A stretch of 64,000 bases of DNA. Origin: Microbacterium ginsengiterrae (lineage in GTDB: Bacteria > Actinomycetota > Actinomycetes > Actinomycetales > Microbacteriaceae). Of the stretch, positions 1 to 7,857 are shown piece by piece; within the stretch, counting starts at the first letter, position 1, and the number at the start of each line of letters is the position of its first letter. The notes under the pieces were generated by a model. That model did no database searches. It had not been told where the DNA came from and saw only the letters and a list, made by a program, of their open reading frames with translations. The position numbers and the translations under genes were made by a program. The DNA is taken from contig NZ_JACHMU010000001.1 in NCBI RefSeq assembly GCF_014205075.1, positions 1,736,001-1,800,000 of the forward strand, in the 5' to 3' direction.

Positions 1-457
1 CGCCCTCGCTGTAGTCCGGGCGCGCGGGCTGCGGAGGCTGATCGGAGAGCTCGCCGCCGGTGCGGCCACCATACGGGCGTCCATGATCGGCGAACTCCTC
101 GCGTCCGAACACGAGCCGCCACGGGCCCGCTGTGAAGCTCGCGCCGGTGCGAAGGATCTCCGACCGCTCGGGGGCGCCGGTCTCCGCGGCGCCGGAGTTC
201 GCGTTCATCTCGCCTGCGCCGTGCAGGGTGAGCACATACTCGTCCTGGTCGTCATGCAGGATCTCGGCGTGCACGGGGTCCGTGTCCGCCAGGCGCAGCT
301 CGTTGCCCTCGGCCGACCCGATTCGCACAGACTCCGCGTCGAGTGCGAACTCGAAGCGCTCGCCGTCGCGCGAGACCTTCAGATGGGGGTTTCCTGCGCC
401 CCACTCCGCGTGGGTCGTCGTCGGCTGGGGCGGCTGCGGTGCATCCTGAGAACTCAT
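1..457 (-). CDS. FHA-domain protein (C-terminus beyond left edge)
   Basis: Partial gene; about 152 residues are visible and the frame runs off the left edge. After a proline-rich N-terminus (residues 1-15), residues 42-70 carry the phosphothreonine-reader pattern of an FHA domain: R45-I-G-S48, then N52-E-L-R-L and VHAEI with H63. FHA domains bind phosphothreonine on partner proteins, often targets of Ser/Thr kinases of the PknB type. The ATG at 457 is chosen because a strong GAGGAGGAG ribosome binding site lies just upstream. The visible C-terminal part is rich in Pro, Gly and Asp and looks disordered. The partner is unknown, and there is no kinase gene in the window. Confidence 0.75.
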   Translation of the reverse strand, partial: MSSQDAPQPPQPTTTHAEWGAGNPHLKVSRDGERFEFALDAESVRIGSAEGNELRLADTDPVHAEILHDDQDEYVLTLHGAGEMNANSGAAETGAPERSEILRTGASFTAGPWRLVFGREEFADHGRPYGGRTGGELSDQPPQPARPDYSEG

Positions 458-534
458 ATGCTCCTCCTCGATCGGTCTGTGAGGAGCCACGTTACTCACG
501 GCCGTGATCCGGCACGAGGGGCTTGACCTTGCGG

Positions 535-852
535 TCAGCTCTGTGCAGAACCACCCGGGGTGACGTGCTCCTCCACCAGCGAGATCCCGCCGCTGGAGTT
601 CGCGGAGTTCGCCATCGCGGTGATCCATTCCGCCGAGAGCTTGGGCGTCTCGGGCTCATCGAAGGTGAATCGCAGCGGTATGGCGGGATGCAGCCAGATC
701 GTCGAACGACCGGAGCCGTCGTGGTGCCGCCACGACAGAGTGAAGCTCTCATTGCGGCGAAGCTTCGTCGCGATCACGACCTTGAGGTGGGCGAGAGCCC
801 GATCGTCGATGAAGATCGGTTCTTTCGCGCCGCCGTAGAACATCATGCCCAT
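535..852 (-). CDS. small DUF7882-type protein, copy A
   Basis: A 105-residue soluble protein of unknown function, with no signal peptide or membrane segment. It resembles the small actinobacterial family often mislabelled ATP-dependent DNA ligase (now, I believe, DUF7882). Shared features with the divergent neighbour at 871 are an MG..F.Y/GG start, DRAL.HL..VI..KLRR, then SWR....G..T.W.HP and a C-terminal (N/S)AN...G..LV.E. The two are clear paralogues. The start at 852 sits 6 bases after TAGCGT (minus strand), with no ribosome binding site, so a leaderless mRNA is likely. Only 18 bases separate the two start codons. The ligase name is not supported: there is no KxDG motif. Confidence 0.85.
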   Translation of the reverse strand: MGMMFYGGAKEPIFIDDRALAHLKVVIATKLRRNESFTLSWRHHDGSGRSTIWLHPAIPLRFTFDEPETPKLSAEWITAMANSANSSGGISLVEEHVTPGGSAQS

Positions 853-857
853 ACGAC

Positions 858-864
858 TACGCTA
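858..864. promoter_or_regulatory. overlapping divergent -10 boxes
   Basis: TACGCT at 858-863 reads right and ends 7 bases before the ATG at 871. On the other strand TAGCGT (859-864) reads left and ends 6 bases before the ATG at 852. Both match the actinobacterial TANNNT -10, at the spacing seen in leaderless transcripts. The two hexamers share five of six base pairs, so one sigma factor footprint would exclude the other. Confidence 0.6.
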
Positions 865-870
865 CAGATC

Positions 871-1203
871 ATGGGCAAGTTCATCTATGAGGGCGGCGTC
901 AAGGTCGAGATCGAGGACCGTGCGCTCACACACCTGCAGCTTGTGATCAGTGCGAAGTTGCGCCGCGGAGAGCCCTTTGCGTTCAGCTGGCGCGAAGACG
1001 CCAGTGTCGGGGGAGGGCGCACCACCGTCTGGGTGCACCCCGGGAGTTCGATCGTCTACAAGTACTACGGGGGGCGCCAGCCCTCCATCAACCGCGCCTG
1101 GGTCGACGCGCTCGCGTTCACCGCGAATGCTCCGACGGGCCTTTACCTCGTTCCGGAGCCGCCGGAGACGAACGACGCGGGCTCGGGCGACCTGGGCGGC
1201 TGA
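871..1203 (+). CDS. small DUF7882-type protein, copy B
   Basis: A 110-residue paralogue of the divergent gene at 535-852. It keeps the DRALTHL..VI..KLRR block, SWRE....GGGRTTVWVHP, and the TANAPTGLYLV block; the tail is Pro/Asp/Gly-rich. Function is unknown; the family is usually a single small cytoplasmic domain in Microbacteriaceae. The ATG at 871 is chosen over the upstream in-frame codons because it is the first codon conserved with the paralogue and follows the TACGCT box by 7 bases. The upstream extension of this frame overlaps the other gene and is ignored. Confidence 0.85.
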   Translation: MGKFIYEGGVKVEIEDRALTHLQLVISAKLRRGEPFAFSWREDASVGGGRTTVWVHPGSSIVYKYYGGRQPSINRAWVDALAFTANAPTGLYLVPEPPETNDAGSGDLGG

Positions 1204-1320
1204 GGTTCCGGCTACCGGGATGTGACATCATCCGGATTCGGCTGAGCCTGTCAAGGGCCTGGTTCGGATCGGGGGTCCGGGGGAGGGTGGTCATACCGCC
1301 GATCCCCCAAGGAGCCCCGC

Positions 1321-2205
1321 ATGACTGCTAGCACCCCCGACCCGCGACACACGCACCACGACGGCGAGTTCCCCGGGCAGACCCAGGATCAGCCGGGCCA
1401 GACCACATCGATGCGTCCGGAGCCCGATCACGGCGAGGACAGCTACCAGGGCCACGGGCGGCTGGAAGGCCGCAAGGCGCTGATCACCGGCGGCGACTCC
1501 GGGATCGGGCGCGCCGTTTCGATCGCGTTCGCCCGTGAGGGCGCAGACGTGGCGATCGCCCACATGCGAGAGGAGCAGGCGGATGCCGATGCCACTCTCG
1601 AATACGTCCGTGAGGCCGGTCGGACCGGGCTGAGCCTCGCCGGAGATCTCCGCGACGACGAGTTCGCCGCCGACGTGGTGGCGAAGACCCGCGACGGACT
1701 CGGGGACCTGGACGTCCTCGTGCTCAACGCGGGTTACCAGCACGACATCGACGGCTTCGAGAACCTCCGCTCCGACCAGATGCGTCGAGTCTTCGAGACC
1801 AACCTCGAGGGGATGCTCATCACGGCGAGGACCGCGTTCCCCGACCTCAAGCCGGGGGCGAGCATCATCGTCACGGCATCCATTCAGGCCTACAACCCGT
1901 CGCCGGGTCTCGTGGACTACGCGATGACGAAGGCCGCTCAGGTCGCGTTCGTCAAGGCACTCGCGGAGGAGGCCGGCGAGCGCGGAATCCGCGTCAACGC
2001 CGTGGCGCCCGGGCCCATCTGGACGCCGTTGATCCCGGGAACAGGGTGGGACGAGGAGAAGGTCGCGGAGTTCGGCAGCGACACCCCGCTGGGGCGCGCG
2101 GGTCAGCCCGCGGAGCTCGCCGGCGCGTATGTCTACCTCGCCTCGGCGGAGTCCTCGTTCACCTCCGGCGCGATCCTCGCCGTCACCGGAGGGAAGGCAC
2201 TGTGA
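1321..2205 (+). CDS. SDR oxidoreductase, general-stress type
   Basis: A short-chain dehydrogenase of 294 residues. An extra polar N-terminus (1-50, rich in Gln, Asp, His and Pro) precedes the Rossmann fold, as in the YghA/YhdF (GSP39) group. The cofactor motif TGGDSGIG is at 56-63, NAG at 136-138, and the catalytic Ser187, Tyr200 and Lys204 (YAMTK) are intact. It probably reduces aldehydes or ketones with NADPH; the substrate is unknown. An AAGGAG site precedes the ATG. The stop overlaps the upstream region of the next gene, whose ATG is 3 bases downstream, so the two are probably co-transcribed. Confidence 0.9.
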   Translation: MTASTPDPRHTHHDGEFPGQTQDQPGQTTSMRPEPDHGEDSYQGHGRLEGRKALITGGDSGIGRAVSIAFAREGADVAIAHMREEQADADATLEYVREAGRTGLSLAGDLRDDEFAADVVAKTRDGLGDLDVLVLNAGYQHDIDGFENLRSDQMRRVFETNLEGMLITARTAFPDLKPGASIIVTASIQAYNPSPGLVDYAMTKAAQVAFVKALAEEAGERGIRVNAVAPGPIWTPLIPGTGWDEEKVAEFGSDTPLGRAGQPAELAGAYVYLASAESSFTSGAILAVTGGKAL

Positions 2206-2207
2206 CC

Positions 2208-2510
2208 ATGACAGCGCCGGAACCCCCCAAACCGGCATCCGTCTGGGAAGTCATTCCGATCGCCCGCACGGCCTGGCGCATCTGCGACAGCGCCCTCACC
2301 GAGAACGACGCCGCCCGCCTGGTGGGCTACGTCGACCGGAATGAGACGGGTACCTACGACGTGCTGTGGCTTCGCAGCCCCTGCCCGACGCGCTCCCGCT
2401 ATCGCAGCCTGAACGAACTGCTCGCCGACCTCGACGACGCCGCCGCCGCGGCGGTCGTTCCGCGGGCGGATCGGCCGCGGAAGATCCCGCACTTCCCACC
2501 GCGCATCTGA
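2208..2510 (+). CDS. conserved small hypothetical protein
   Basis: A 100-residue protein without a recognised domain. A central block WEVIPIARTAWRICD.....DAARLVGYV resembles small Microbacteriaceae proteins found next to SDR genes, and the tail is basic (PRKIPHFPPRI). It follows the SDR stop by 2 bases and is almost certainly in the same transcript. A GTG at 2202 is an alternative start that overlaps the SDR stop. It is not membrane-bound and has no signal peptide. Function is unknown. Confidence 0.7.
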   Translation: MTAPEPPKPASVWEVIPIARTAWRICDSALTENDAARLVGYVDRNETGTYDVLWLRSPCPTRSRYRSLNELLADLDDAAAAAVVPRADRPRKIPHFPPRI

Positions 2511-2513
2511 CCC

Positions 2514-4649
2514 TCACGTCGCGATGACGAGTTCCCTCGTGGAGCGCGTCATCGCGACGTAACGATCGACGGCCCCCGTGATCCCATCGCCGAAGGCCTC
2601 GGGTTCGACAAGCACGACGAAGTCGAATTCGAGGCCTTTCGCCGTCTCCGGGGAGAGGGACCGGACGCGCTCGACCTCCGCGAACGACGGATCGCCGATG
2701 ACGACGGCCGTTCCCTTCTCGTTCTCGGTGAGCCATCTGTCGACGATCGCCTGGAGGTTCTCGCGACGGCCGTGCCGAACCGGGATGCCGCTCGAGCGCA
2801 CTGACACGGGGACGTTCGCGTCCGGCAGCGCGGCACGGATGACGGGGGCCGCCTCGGCCATCACCTCCCTCGGAGTGCGGTAATTCACTGTCAGTGAAGC
2901 CCGCACGATGTCGCGGAGTCCGGCGTCGGCGAGCCGCTCCTCCCAGGTGCGCCGGAAACCGTGCCGTGCCTGCGCGCGGTCACCGACGACGGTGAAGCTG
3001 CGCGACGGGCATCTGCTCAGCAGCATCCGCCATTCGGTGTCGGTCAGCTCCTGCGCTTCGTCGACGATGACGTGCGCGAAGGGCCCGGCGAGGGCATCGT
3101 GCGCGATGGTCGGGAGGAGGCCGTCGTCATCGAGGCTGTTGCGGACGTCCTCGCCGCTCAGCATCGACATGAGTCCGAGGTCGTCGTCCGACACCTCCGC
3201 CAGAGAATCGGCGACGAGTTCCCGGTACGCCCGCTCCTCTGCCCTCACCCGCTCACGCACACGTCGGATCCGACCGGCGTCCGGGTCGCCGACCGCGCGA
3301 CGTGCGGCGTCGAGGAGGGGCAGATCGGAGTCCGTCCAGGCCGTGGGGTCGTCGCGCTGCAGCATCCGCACCTCGTCGTCGGTCAGCCACGGGGCCGCGG
3401 CCCGCAGGAACCCCGGATCGGTCCACAGAGCGGCCACCAGCGGCACCGCGTCCAGCAGCGGCCAGGCGCGATCGAACGTCCGCGTGAGGGTCTCGTCCGC
3501 AGCGAGCACGCGACGCAGGACTTGGAGCTCGATCCACCCGTCGATGCGATCCGCGATGATGTCGACGAGCACCTCCCAGACCTCCTCGCGCGCATCGTTA
3601 TGCGCGGCGCCCGTGTCGGTCGCGAAGGCCTCGGCCCAGTCGTCAGGACGTATCCGCAGGTCGCCCCAGGGTGTCTCCACGGACACATCGTGCTGCGGGG
3701 GTTGTCGATACAGGCGGACGGCCGTCTCGACCGCATCGACGAGACGCCCCGACGCCTTGAGCCGGGCGACGTCCTCATCGTGCTCTGCGCGTGCGTTCCT
3801 GCCCTCCGGAACGAGGTCGCGCAGGACGCACGTGCGCACGCGGTCCTCGCCGAGGCTGGGCAAGACATCGTCGACGTAGGCCAGATAGGGCCGATGTGGA
3901 CCGACGACGAGCACGCCGCCGCCTCCGTTCGCGATGCGGGCGTCGGAGTACATCAGGTACGCGGCACGATGGAGGGCCACGACCGACTTCCCCGTGCCCG
4001 GACCGCCGTCGACGACGAGCGTTCCTGCGGACCCCGCGCGGATGACGGCATCCTGATCCGCCTGGATCGTCGCGAGAACATCGCGCATCCGGCTGGACCT
4101 GGCGGAACCGAGGCTCGCGATGAATGCGGACTGATCGTCCAGTGCGCCCCCGTCCGCGAGCGCCTCCGGTGTGAACGCCTCGTCCCAGTAGTCGCGGATG
4201 CGGCCGTCCGCCCAGCGGTAGCGTCGCCGGCTGACGAGGCCCATCGGCTCGGCGAGCGTCGCCCCGAAGAACGGCTCAGCCGCCGGAGCACGCCAGTCGA
4301 TGAGGAGCTGCCCACCGTCCGCACCGGTCAGACCCACGCGCCCGATGTAGAGGTGCTCGCCCTCGGTCGTCACCATCCGGCCGAGGCACATGTCGATGCC
4401 GTAGCGCCGCAGCATCGACAGGCGAGCGTTCAGACGGTGGATCTCGAGATCGCGCTCGACGGCGGCGCCCCCGACGCCGGACGGGGCGGCGAGAATCCTC
4501 TCGAGTCGGGCGGTCTCGGTGGTGATGCTGTCATGCAGTGTTGCCGCAATGGTGCGGAGCCGTTCCTCGTCGCGAGCGATGAGTGCAGGATCCGCCTTCG
4601 CGGCAAGTGCTTCGGGCAGGTGGAAAGGGCTGATGGTCAGGGGATTCAC
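2514..4649 (-). CDS. helR: RNA polymerase recycling ATPase HelR
   Basis: A UvrD-like SF1 motor of 711 residues in the HelD/HelR group. HelR binds RNA polymerase, dislodges stalled or rifamycin-bound enzyme and gives rifamycin tolerance in Streptomyces. Visible: an N-terminal helical arm (1-80), IDWRAPAAEPFF (117-128), the Q motif IQADQD (195-200), Walker A GGPGTGKS (215-222), Walker B VDEAQELTD, GDRAQ, NYRTPREV, and C-terminal motifs GLEFDFVVL and YVAMTRS. The GTG at 4649 is chosen because the family begins near VNPLTISPFHLPEAL and GGAG lies 7 bases upstream; the longer frame to 4841 runs through the promoter. A rifamycin-associated element lies 67 bases upstream, so induction by rifamycins is expected. 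Confidence 0.93.
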   Translation of the reverse strand: MNPLTISPFHLPEALAAKADPALIARDEERLRTIAATLHDSITTETARLERILAAPSGVGGAAVERDLEIHRLNARLSMLRRYGIDMCLGRMVTTEGEHLYIGRVGLTGADGGQLLIDWRAPAAEPFFGATLAEPMGLVSRRRYRWADGRIRDYWDEAFTPEALADGGALDDQSAFIASLGSARSSRMRDVLATIQADQDAVIRAGSAGTLVVDGGPGTGKSVVALHRAAYLMYSDARIANGGGGVLVVGPHRPYLAYVDDVLPSLGEDRVRTCVLRDLVPEGRNARAEHDEDVARLKASGRLVDAVETAVRLYRQPPQHDVSVETPWGDLRIRPDDWAEAFATDTGAAHNDAREEVWEVLVDIIADRIDGWIELQVLRRVLAADETLTRTFDRAWPLLDAVPLVAALWTDPGFLRAAAPWLTDDEVRMLQRDDPTAWTDSDLPLLDAARRAVGDPDAGRIRRVRERVRAEERAYRELVADSLAEVSDDDLGLMSMLSGEDVRNSLDDDGLLPTIAHDALAGPFAHVIVDEAQELTDTEWRMLLSRCPSRSFTVVGDRAQARHGFRRTWEERLADAGLRDIVRASLTVNYRTPREVMAEAAPVIRAALPDANVPVSVRSSGIPVRHGRRENLQAIVDRWLTENEKGTAVVIGDPSFAEVERVRSLSPETAKGLEFDFVVLVEPEAFGDGITGAVDRYVAMTRSTRELVIAT

Positions 4650-4715
4650 GAGGGCTCCGATCCGGTGCGCGACGGGTGGATGGCCGCGCACGACCGACAA
4701 GTATGCGCCGCGGAG

Positions 4716-4735
4716 GGGGCCTTGCCGCAAGCCCC
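4716..4735 (-). promoter_or_regulatory. rifamycin-associated element (RAE) of helR
   Basis: On the helR strand this reads GGGGCTTGCGGCAAGGCCCC, a near-perfect inverted repeat. From memory it matches the conserved RAE found upstream of rifamycin-inactivating and helR/helD genes in actinobacteria. It lies 67 bases before the helR start, with a CATACT/TACTTG -10-like run downstream of it. Because the element is nearly palindromic it may also touch the -35 region of the gene at 4775, which reads the other way. Confidence 0.8.
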
Positions 4736-4774
4736 GGGCCCGCCGATAGAATGGAAGTGCGGGAAGATGGAGGC

Positions 4775-5107
4775 ATGGCCTCTCCCACACCGCAGACGCA
4801 GCGCAACGCTCTGGCTCCCGGTCTCCTCGCAGCGATCGCACTGTTCCTGTCCCCGCTGTTCACGCAGGGCCTCGTGGAGACGATCATCCTGTTCGTCGTC
4901 GCCATCCTCGCGCTCATCGTCGCGTGGTTCGCCTGGCAGGCACGGCAGTGGTGGTGGACCGTCGTGTTCGCAGCCGTCGCCGTGGTGTGGAACCCGGTTT
5001 ACCCGTTCGGGTTCGACGGTTGGATCTGGACGGGAGCGCAGTTCGTCGCCGCGCTCGTCTTCATCGCCGCCGGCATCCTCATCAAGAACGACCGCGTCAC
5101 CGCCTGA
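4775..5107 (+). CDS. small four-helix membrane protein
   Basis: A 110-residue integral membrane protein. Four hydrophobic stretches can be seen at about 14-32, 34-50, 58-75 and 84-102, with WQARQWWWT between the second and third. It resembles the actinobacterial DUF6804-type proteins. Function is unknown. Divergent from helR; TAGAAT at 4747-4752 with TTGCCG at 4722-4727 (19-base spacing) is a plausible promoter, and its -35 falls inside the RAE. An alternative ATG at 4751 overlaps that -10, so 4775 is preferred. Confidence 0.75.
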   Translation: MASPTPQTQRNALAPGLLAAIALFLSPLFTQGLVETIILFVVAILALIVAWFAWQARQWWWTVVFAAVAVVWNPVYPFGFDGWIWTGAQFVAALVFIAAGILIKNDRVTA

Positions 5108-5184
5108 CATACCGCATTGCGGCGGCGAGCGCGAGGGGTGCGGAATGGATGGCGCAGGCGCGTGAACCGGCGTAGCGTGCGGGT

Positions 5185-5370
5185 ATGGACGACCACCGAC
5201 CCGACCCTGCTGAGGAAACCCGACCCGACGACTTCGCCGCTGACCGTACCGCTGACTCGGACGGGACGCCTCTCGGCGGGTCCAGCGCAACGGAGGAGCA
5301 GCTGGACGCCGACAACGAGGTGGAGGAGGACGCGCTCAAGGCGCTGAACCCCGACGACCCGCCCGCCTGA
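5185..5370 (+). CDS. small acidic hypothetical protein
   Basis: A 61-residue, very acidic protein (about a third Asp or Glu), probably disordered, ending in NPDDPPA. No family is recognised, though short acidic proteins of this kind are common in Microbacterium. TAGCGT at 5173-5178 ends 6 bases before the ATG with no ribosome binding site, which supports it as a real leaderless gene. A hairpin starts directly after its stop. Confidence 0.6.
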   Translation: MDDHRPDPAEETRPDDFAADRTADSDGTPLGGSSATEEQLDADNEVEEDALKALNPDDPPA

Positions 5371-5371
5371 G

Positions 5372-5404
5372 CACCTGTCGCCGCCCGGGAAGCGCCGACA
5401 GGTG
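5372..5404 (+). terminator. hairpin between the acidic protein gene and sufS
   Basis: CACCTGTCG (5372-5380) pairs perfectly with CGACAGGTG (5396-5404) around a 15-base loop. It begins right after the upstream stop codon and ends 13 bases before sufS. There is no T-run, as is common for actinobacterial terminators. It could also shape the sufS leader. Confidence 0.5.
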
Positions 5405-5417
5405 AGAAGCTTGAAGG

Positions 5418-6713
5418 ATGAGCTCCCCGGCAATCACCGATGCTCCTCTCACCGAGGCTGACGTCCAGAGGATCAGGGCGGACTTCCCGATCCTGCAGAC
5501 CGAGGTCAACGGGCATCCGCTCGTCTACCTGGATTCCGGCGCGACATCGCAGCGCCCGCTTGCGGTCCTCGACGCCGAACGCGACTTCGTCACGACGCTG
5601 AACTCCGCCGTGCACCGGGGCGCGCACACCCTTGCCGCTGAGGCGACGGAGGTCTTCGAGGACGCCCGAGGCACCGTGGCGCGGTTCATCGGCGCCGATG
5701 ACGACGAGATCGTGTGGACCTCCAATGCCACGGAGGCGATCAACCTCGTCGCCTACGCATTCTCGAACGCGTCAGTGGGCCGCGGCGGCCCCGAGGCGGA
5801 ACGATTCCGCCTGAGTGAGGGCGACGAGATCGTCACGACCGAGATGGAGCACCACGCCAACCTCATGCCCTGGCAGGAGCTCGCCGCCCGCACCGGGGCG
5901 ACCCTGCGGGTGATCCCGCTCGACGACGACGGCGCGCTCCGCCTCGACGAGATGCAGATCTCGGAGCGGACGAAGATCGTCGCCGTCACGCACGTCTCCA
6001 ACGTCCTCGGCGTCATCACTCCTCTCGCGCCGATCGTCGCCGCGGCACGTGAGGTCGGCGCTCTCGTCCTGCTCGACGCCTGCCAGTCGGCCCCGCACCT
6101 TCCCCTGGACGTGCGTGCCCTCGACGTGGACTTCGCGGTGCTGTCCGGCCACAAGATGCTCGGTCCGACGGGCATCGGCGCGCTGTACGGGCGCCGAGAA
6201 CTGCTGGCGGCCATGCCCCCGTTCCTCACCGGCGGATCGATGATCACCACGGTCACGACGACCTCGGCCGCGTATCTGCCCCCGCCGCAGCGCTTCGAGG
6301 CAGGAACCCAGAAGGTCTCGCAGGCCGTCGCGCTCGCCGCGGCGATCGACTACCTCTCCGCCGTCGGGATGCCGCGCATCGCCGCGCACGAGGCCGTGCT
6401 CGGGCAGCGGCTCGTCGACGGGCTGGCGGCGATCGACGGCGTCCGCGTCCTCGGTGCGGGCATCGAGTTGCCGCGCGTGGGACTGGCGAGCTTCGACGTC
6501 CCCGGCATCCATTCGCACGACGTCGGCCAGTTCCTCGACGATCGCGGCATCGCCGTCCGTGTCGGGCACCACTGCGCGCAACCACTGCACCGAAGGCTCG
6601 GGGTGACGGCCTCCACCAGGGCGAGCACCTACCTGTATTCGACCGAGGCCGAGGTCGACGCGTTCCTCGACGGCGTGCGGTCGACCATCGAATTCTTCGG
6701 AGTGCGTTCATGA
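5418..6713 (+). CDS. sufS: cysteine desulfurase SufS
   Basis: A group II cysteine desulfurase of 431 residues. This PLP enzyme converts L-cysteine to alanine and passes persulfide sulfur to SufU for Fe-S cluster assembly. The Schiff-base lysine is K246 in SGHKMLGP and the persulfide cysteine is C386 in RVGHHCAQPL. TEMEHHANLMPW and ACQSAPH are also family hallmarks. sufU overlaps by ATGA at the 3' end, the usual Gram-positive SufS-SufU pairing. The sufBCD genes are not in the window. The upstream hairpin suggests transcription separate from the preceding small gene. Confidence 0.95.
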   Translation: MSSPAITDAPLTEADVQRIRADFPILQTEVNGHPLVYLDSGATSQRPLAVLDAERDFVTTLNSAVHRGAHTLAAEATEVFEDARGTVARFIGADDDEIVWTSNATEAINLVAYAFSNASVGRGGPEAERFRLSEGDEIVTTEMEHHANLMPWQELAARTGATLRVIPLDDDGALRLDEMQISERTKIVAVTHVSNVLGVITPLAPIVAAAREVGALVLLDACQSAPHLPLDVRALDVDFAVLSGHKMLGPTGIGALYGRRELLAAMPPFLTGGSMITTVTTTSAAYLPPPQRFEAGTQKVSQAVALAAAIDYLSAVGMPRIAAHEAVLGQRLVDGLAAIDGVRVLGAGIELPRVGLASFDVPGIHSHDVGQFLDDRGIAVRVGHHCAQPLHRRLGVTASTRASTYLYSTEAEVDAFLDGVRSTIEFFGVRS

Positions 6714-7153
6714 CTTCCAGCGACCTGCAGAACCTCTACCAGGAGCTCATCCTCGACCACTCCCGCACGCCGCACGGCTTCGGGCTGCGCGACGAGGTCG
6801 CCGCCCAGTCCCATCAGCTGAACCCGACCTGCGGCGACGAGATCACGCTTCAGGTGCACGCGGCCGCCGATGGGACCATCGAGGCCATCGCGTGGGAGGG
6901 GCACGGCTGCGCCATCTCGCAGGCCTCCGCCTCACTGTTCGCCGAACTCGTCGAGGGCATGACGGTGCCCGAGGTGCAGCAGCGCATCGACGTGTTCCGC
7001 GAGGCGATGCGCTCCCGCGGGAAGATCGAGCCCGACGAGGAACTCCTCGGTGACGCCGCCGCGCTCGGCAGCGTCTCGCGCTACGTCGCCAGGGTCAAGT
7101 GCGCGATGCTCGGCTGGGTCGCCGCGGAGGATGCGCTGCGGAAGCTCACCTGA
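6710..7153 (+). CDS. sufU: Fe-S assembly sulfur acceptor SufU
   Basis: A SufU protein of 147 residues, the zinc-bound sulfur carrier that takes persulfide from SufS. The Zn ligands are present: C41 and D43 (NPTCGDE), C67 (GHGCAISQAS) and C131 (RVKCAMLGW). The region between the second and third cysteines has the SufU-type insertion that separates it from IscU scaffolds. The ATG at 6710 overlaps the sufS stop, so the two are translationally coupled. Confidence 0.95.
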   Translation: MTSSDLQNLYQELILDHSRTPHGFGLRDEVAAQSHQLNPTCGDEITLQVHAAADGTIEAIAWEGHGCAISQASASLFAELVEGMTVPEVQQRIDVFREAMRSRGKIEPDEELLGDAAALGSVSRYVARVKCAMLGWVAAEDALRKLT

Positions 7154-7188
7154 CGGAATACACGCTCTCCCGAGGCGTTGTCCCTGGA

Positions 7189-7830
7189 ATGACGACTTTC
7201 GGAATCATCGGCGCAGGACACATCGGCAGCCAGGTCGCACGAGCGGCCGTGGCACACGGACACGAGGTCGTGATCGCGAACTCCCGCGGCCCGGAGACCC
7301 TGCGCGACCTGGTCGAGGAGCTGGGCCCTCGAGCGCGCGCCGCCACGGCGGAGGAAGCGGGCGCCGCCGGAGACGTGGTCGTGGTCAGTGTGCCGCTGCA
7401 TGCGCTGTCGAAGGTGCCGGTGGAGCCGCTTGCGGGCAAGATCGTCCTCGACACGAACAACTACTACTTCGAACGGGACGGTCACATCGAGGCGCTCGAC
7501 AAGGGTGAGACGACCACCTCGCAGCTGCTGCAGGAGCATCTCCCGGCCTCGAAGGTCGCCAAGGCCTTCAACCACATCACGTGGAGCGACATCACCACGG
7601 ACGGCACCCCCGCCGGCACCCCGAACCGCCGAGCGCTGGCGACCTCCAGCGACTTCAGCGAGGCGGCCGCGTTCGTGACGGCGTTCTACGACGAGATCGG
7701 TTTCGACACCGTCGACGTCGGCCCGCTCAGCGAGTCCTGGCGCGTCGAGCGCGATCGTCCGGCGTACGTGCGGCGTCAGAATGCCCAGGAACTCGAGGAG
7801 AATCTCGCCGTCGCAAATCGCCTGCCTTAA
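7189..7830 (+). CDS. NADPH-dependent F420 reductase-like protein
   Basis: A Rossmann protein of 213 residues in the NADP oxidoreductase/F420 reductase-like group (COG2085). GAGHIG at 8-13 binds the dinucleotide; NSRGPET and VVVSVPLHAL follow, and D-T-N-N-Y-Y is the typical substrate-side loop. It probably reduces a flavin or F420-type cofactor, or a small carbonyl, with NADPH; the substrate cannot be read from sequence. The ATG at 7189 is the start that places the GxGxxG loop at the N-terminus. It lies 35 bases after sufU and may be read through from it. Confidence 0.8.
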   Translation: MTTFGIIGAGHIGSQVARAAVAHGHEVVIANSRGPETLRDLVEELGPRARAATAEEAGAAGDVVVVSVPLHALSKVPVEPLAGKIVLDTNNYYFERDGHIEALDKGETTTSQLLQEHLPASKVAKAFNHITWSDITTDGTPAGTPNRRALATSSDFSEAAAFVTAFYDEIGFDTVDVGPLSESWRVERDRPAYVRRQNAQELEENLAVANRLP

Positions 7831-7857
7831 ACGCCTGATCAGTGCCAGACTGTGCCC

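Noticed and set aside
83..526. Plus-strand frames opposite the FHA gene
   Set aside because: Shadow frames of GC-rich coding DNA; the minus strand carries a recognisable domain and ribosome site.
871..1203. ATP-dependent DNA ligase label for the small paralogues
   Set aside because: The proteins are about 105 residues and lack the KxDG nucleotidyl-transfer motif.
4650..4841. A longer N-terminus for helR
   Set aside because: The 64 extra codons run through the RAE and the promoter, are not family-like, and the GTG at 4649 has a good ribosome site.
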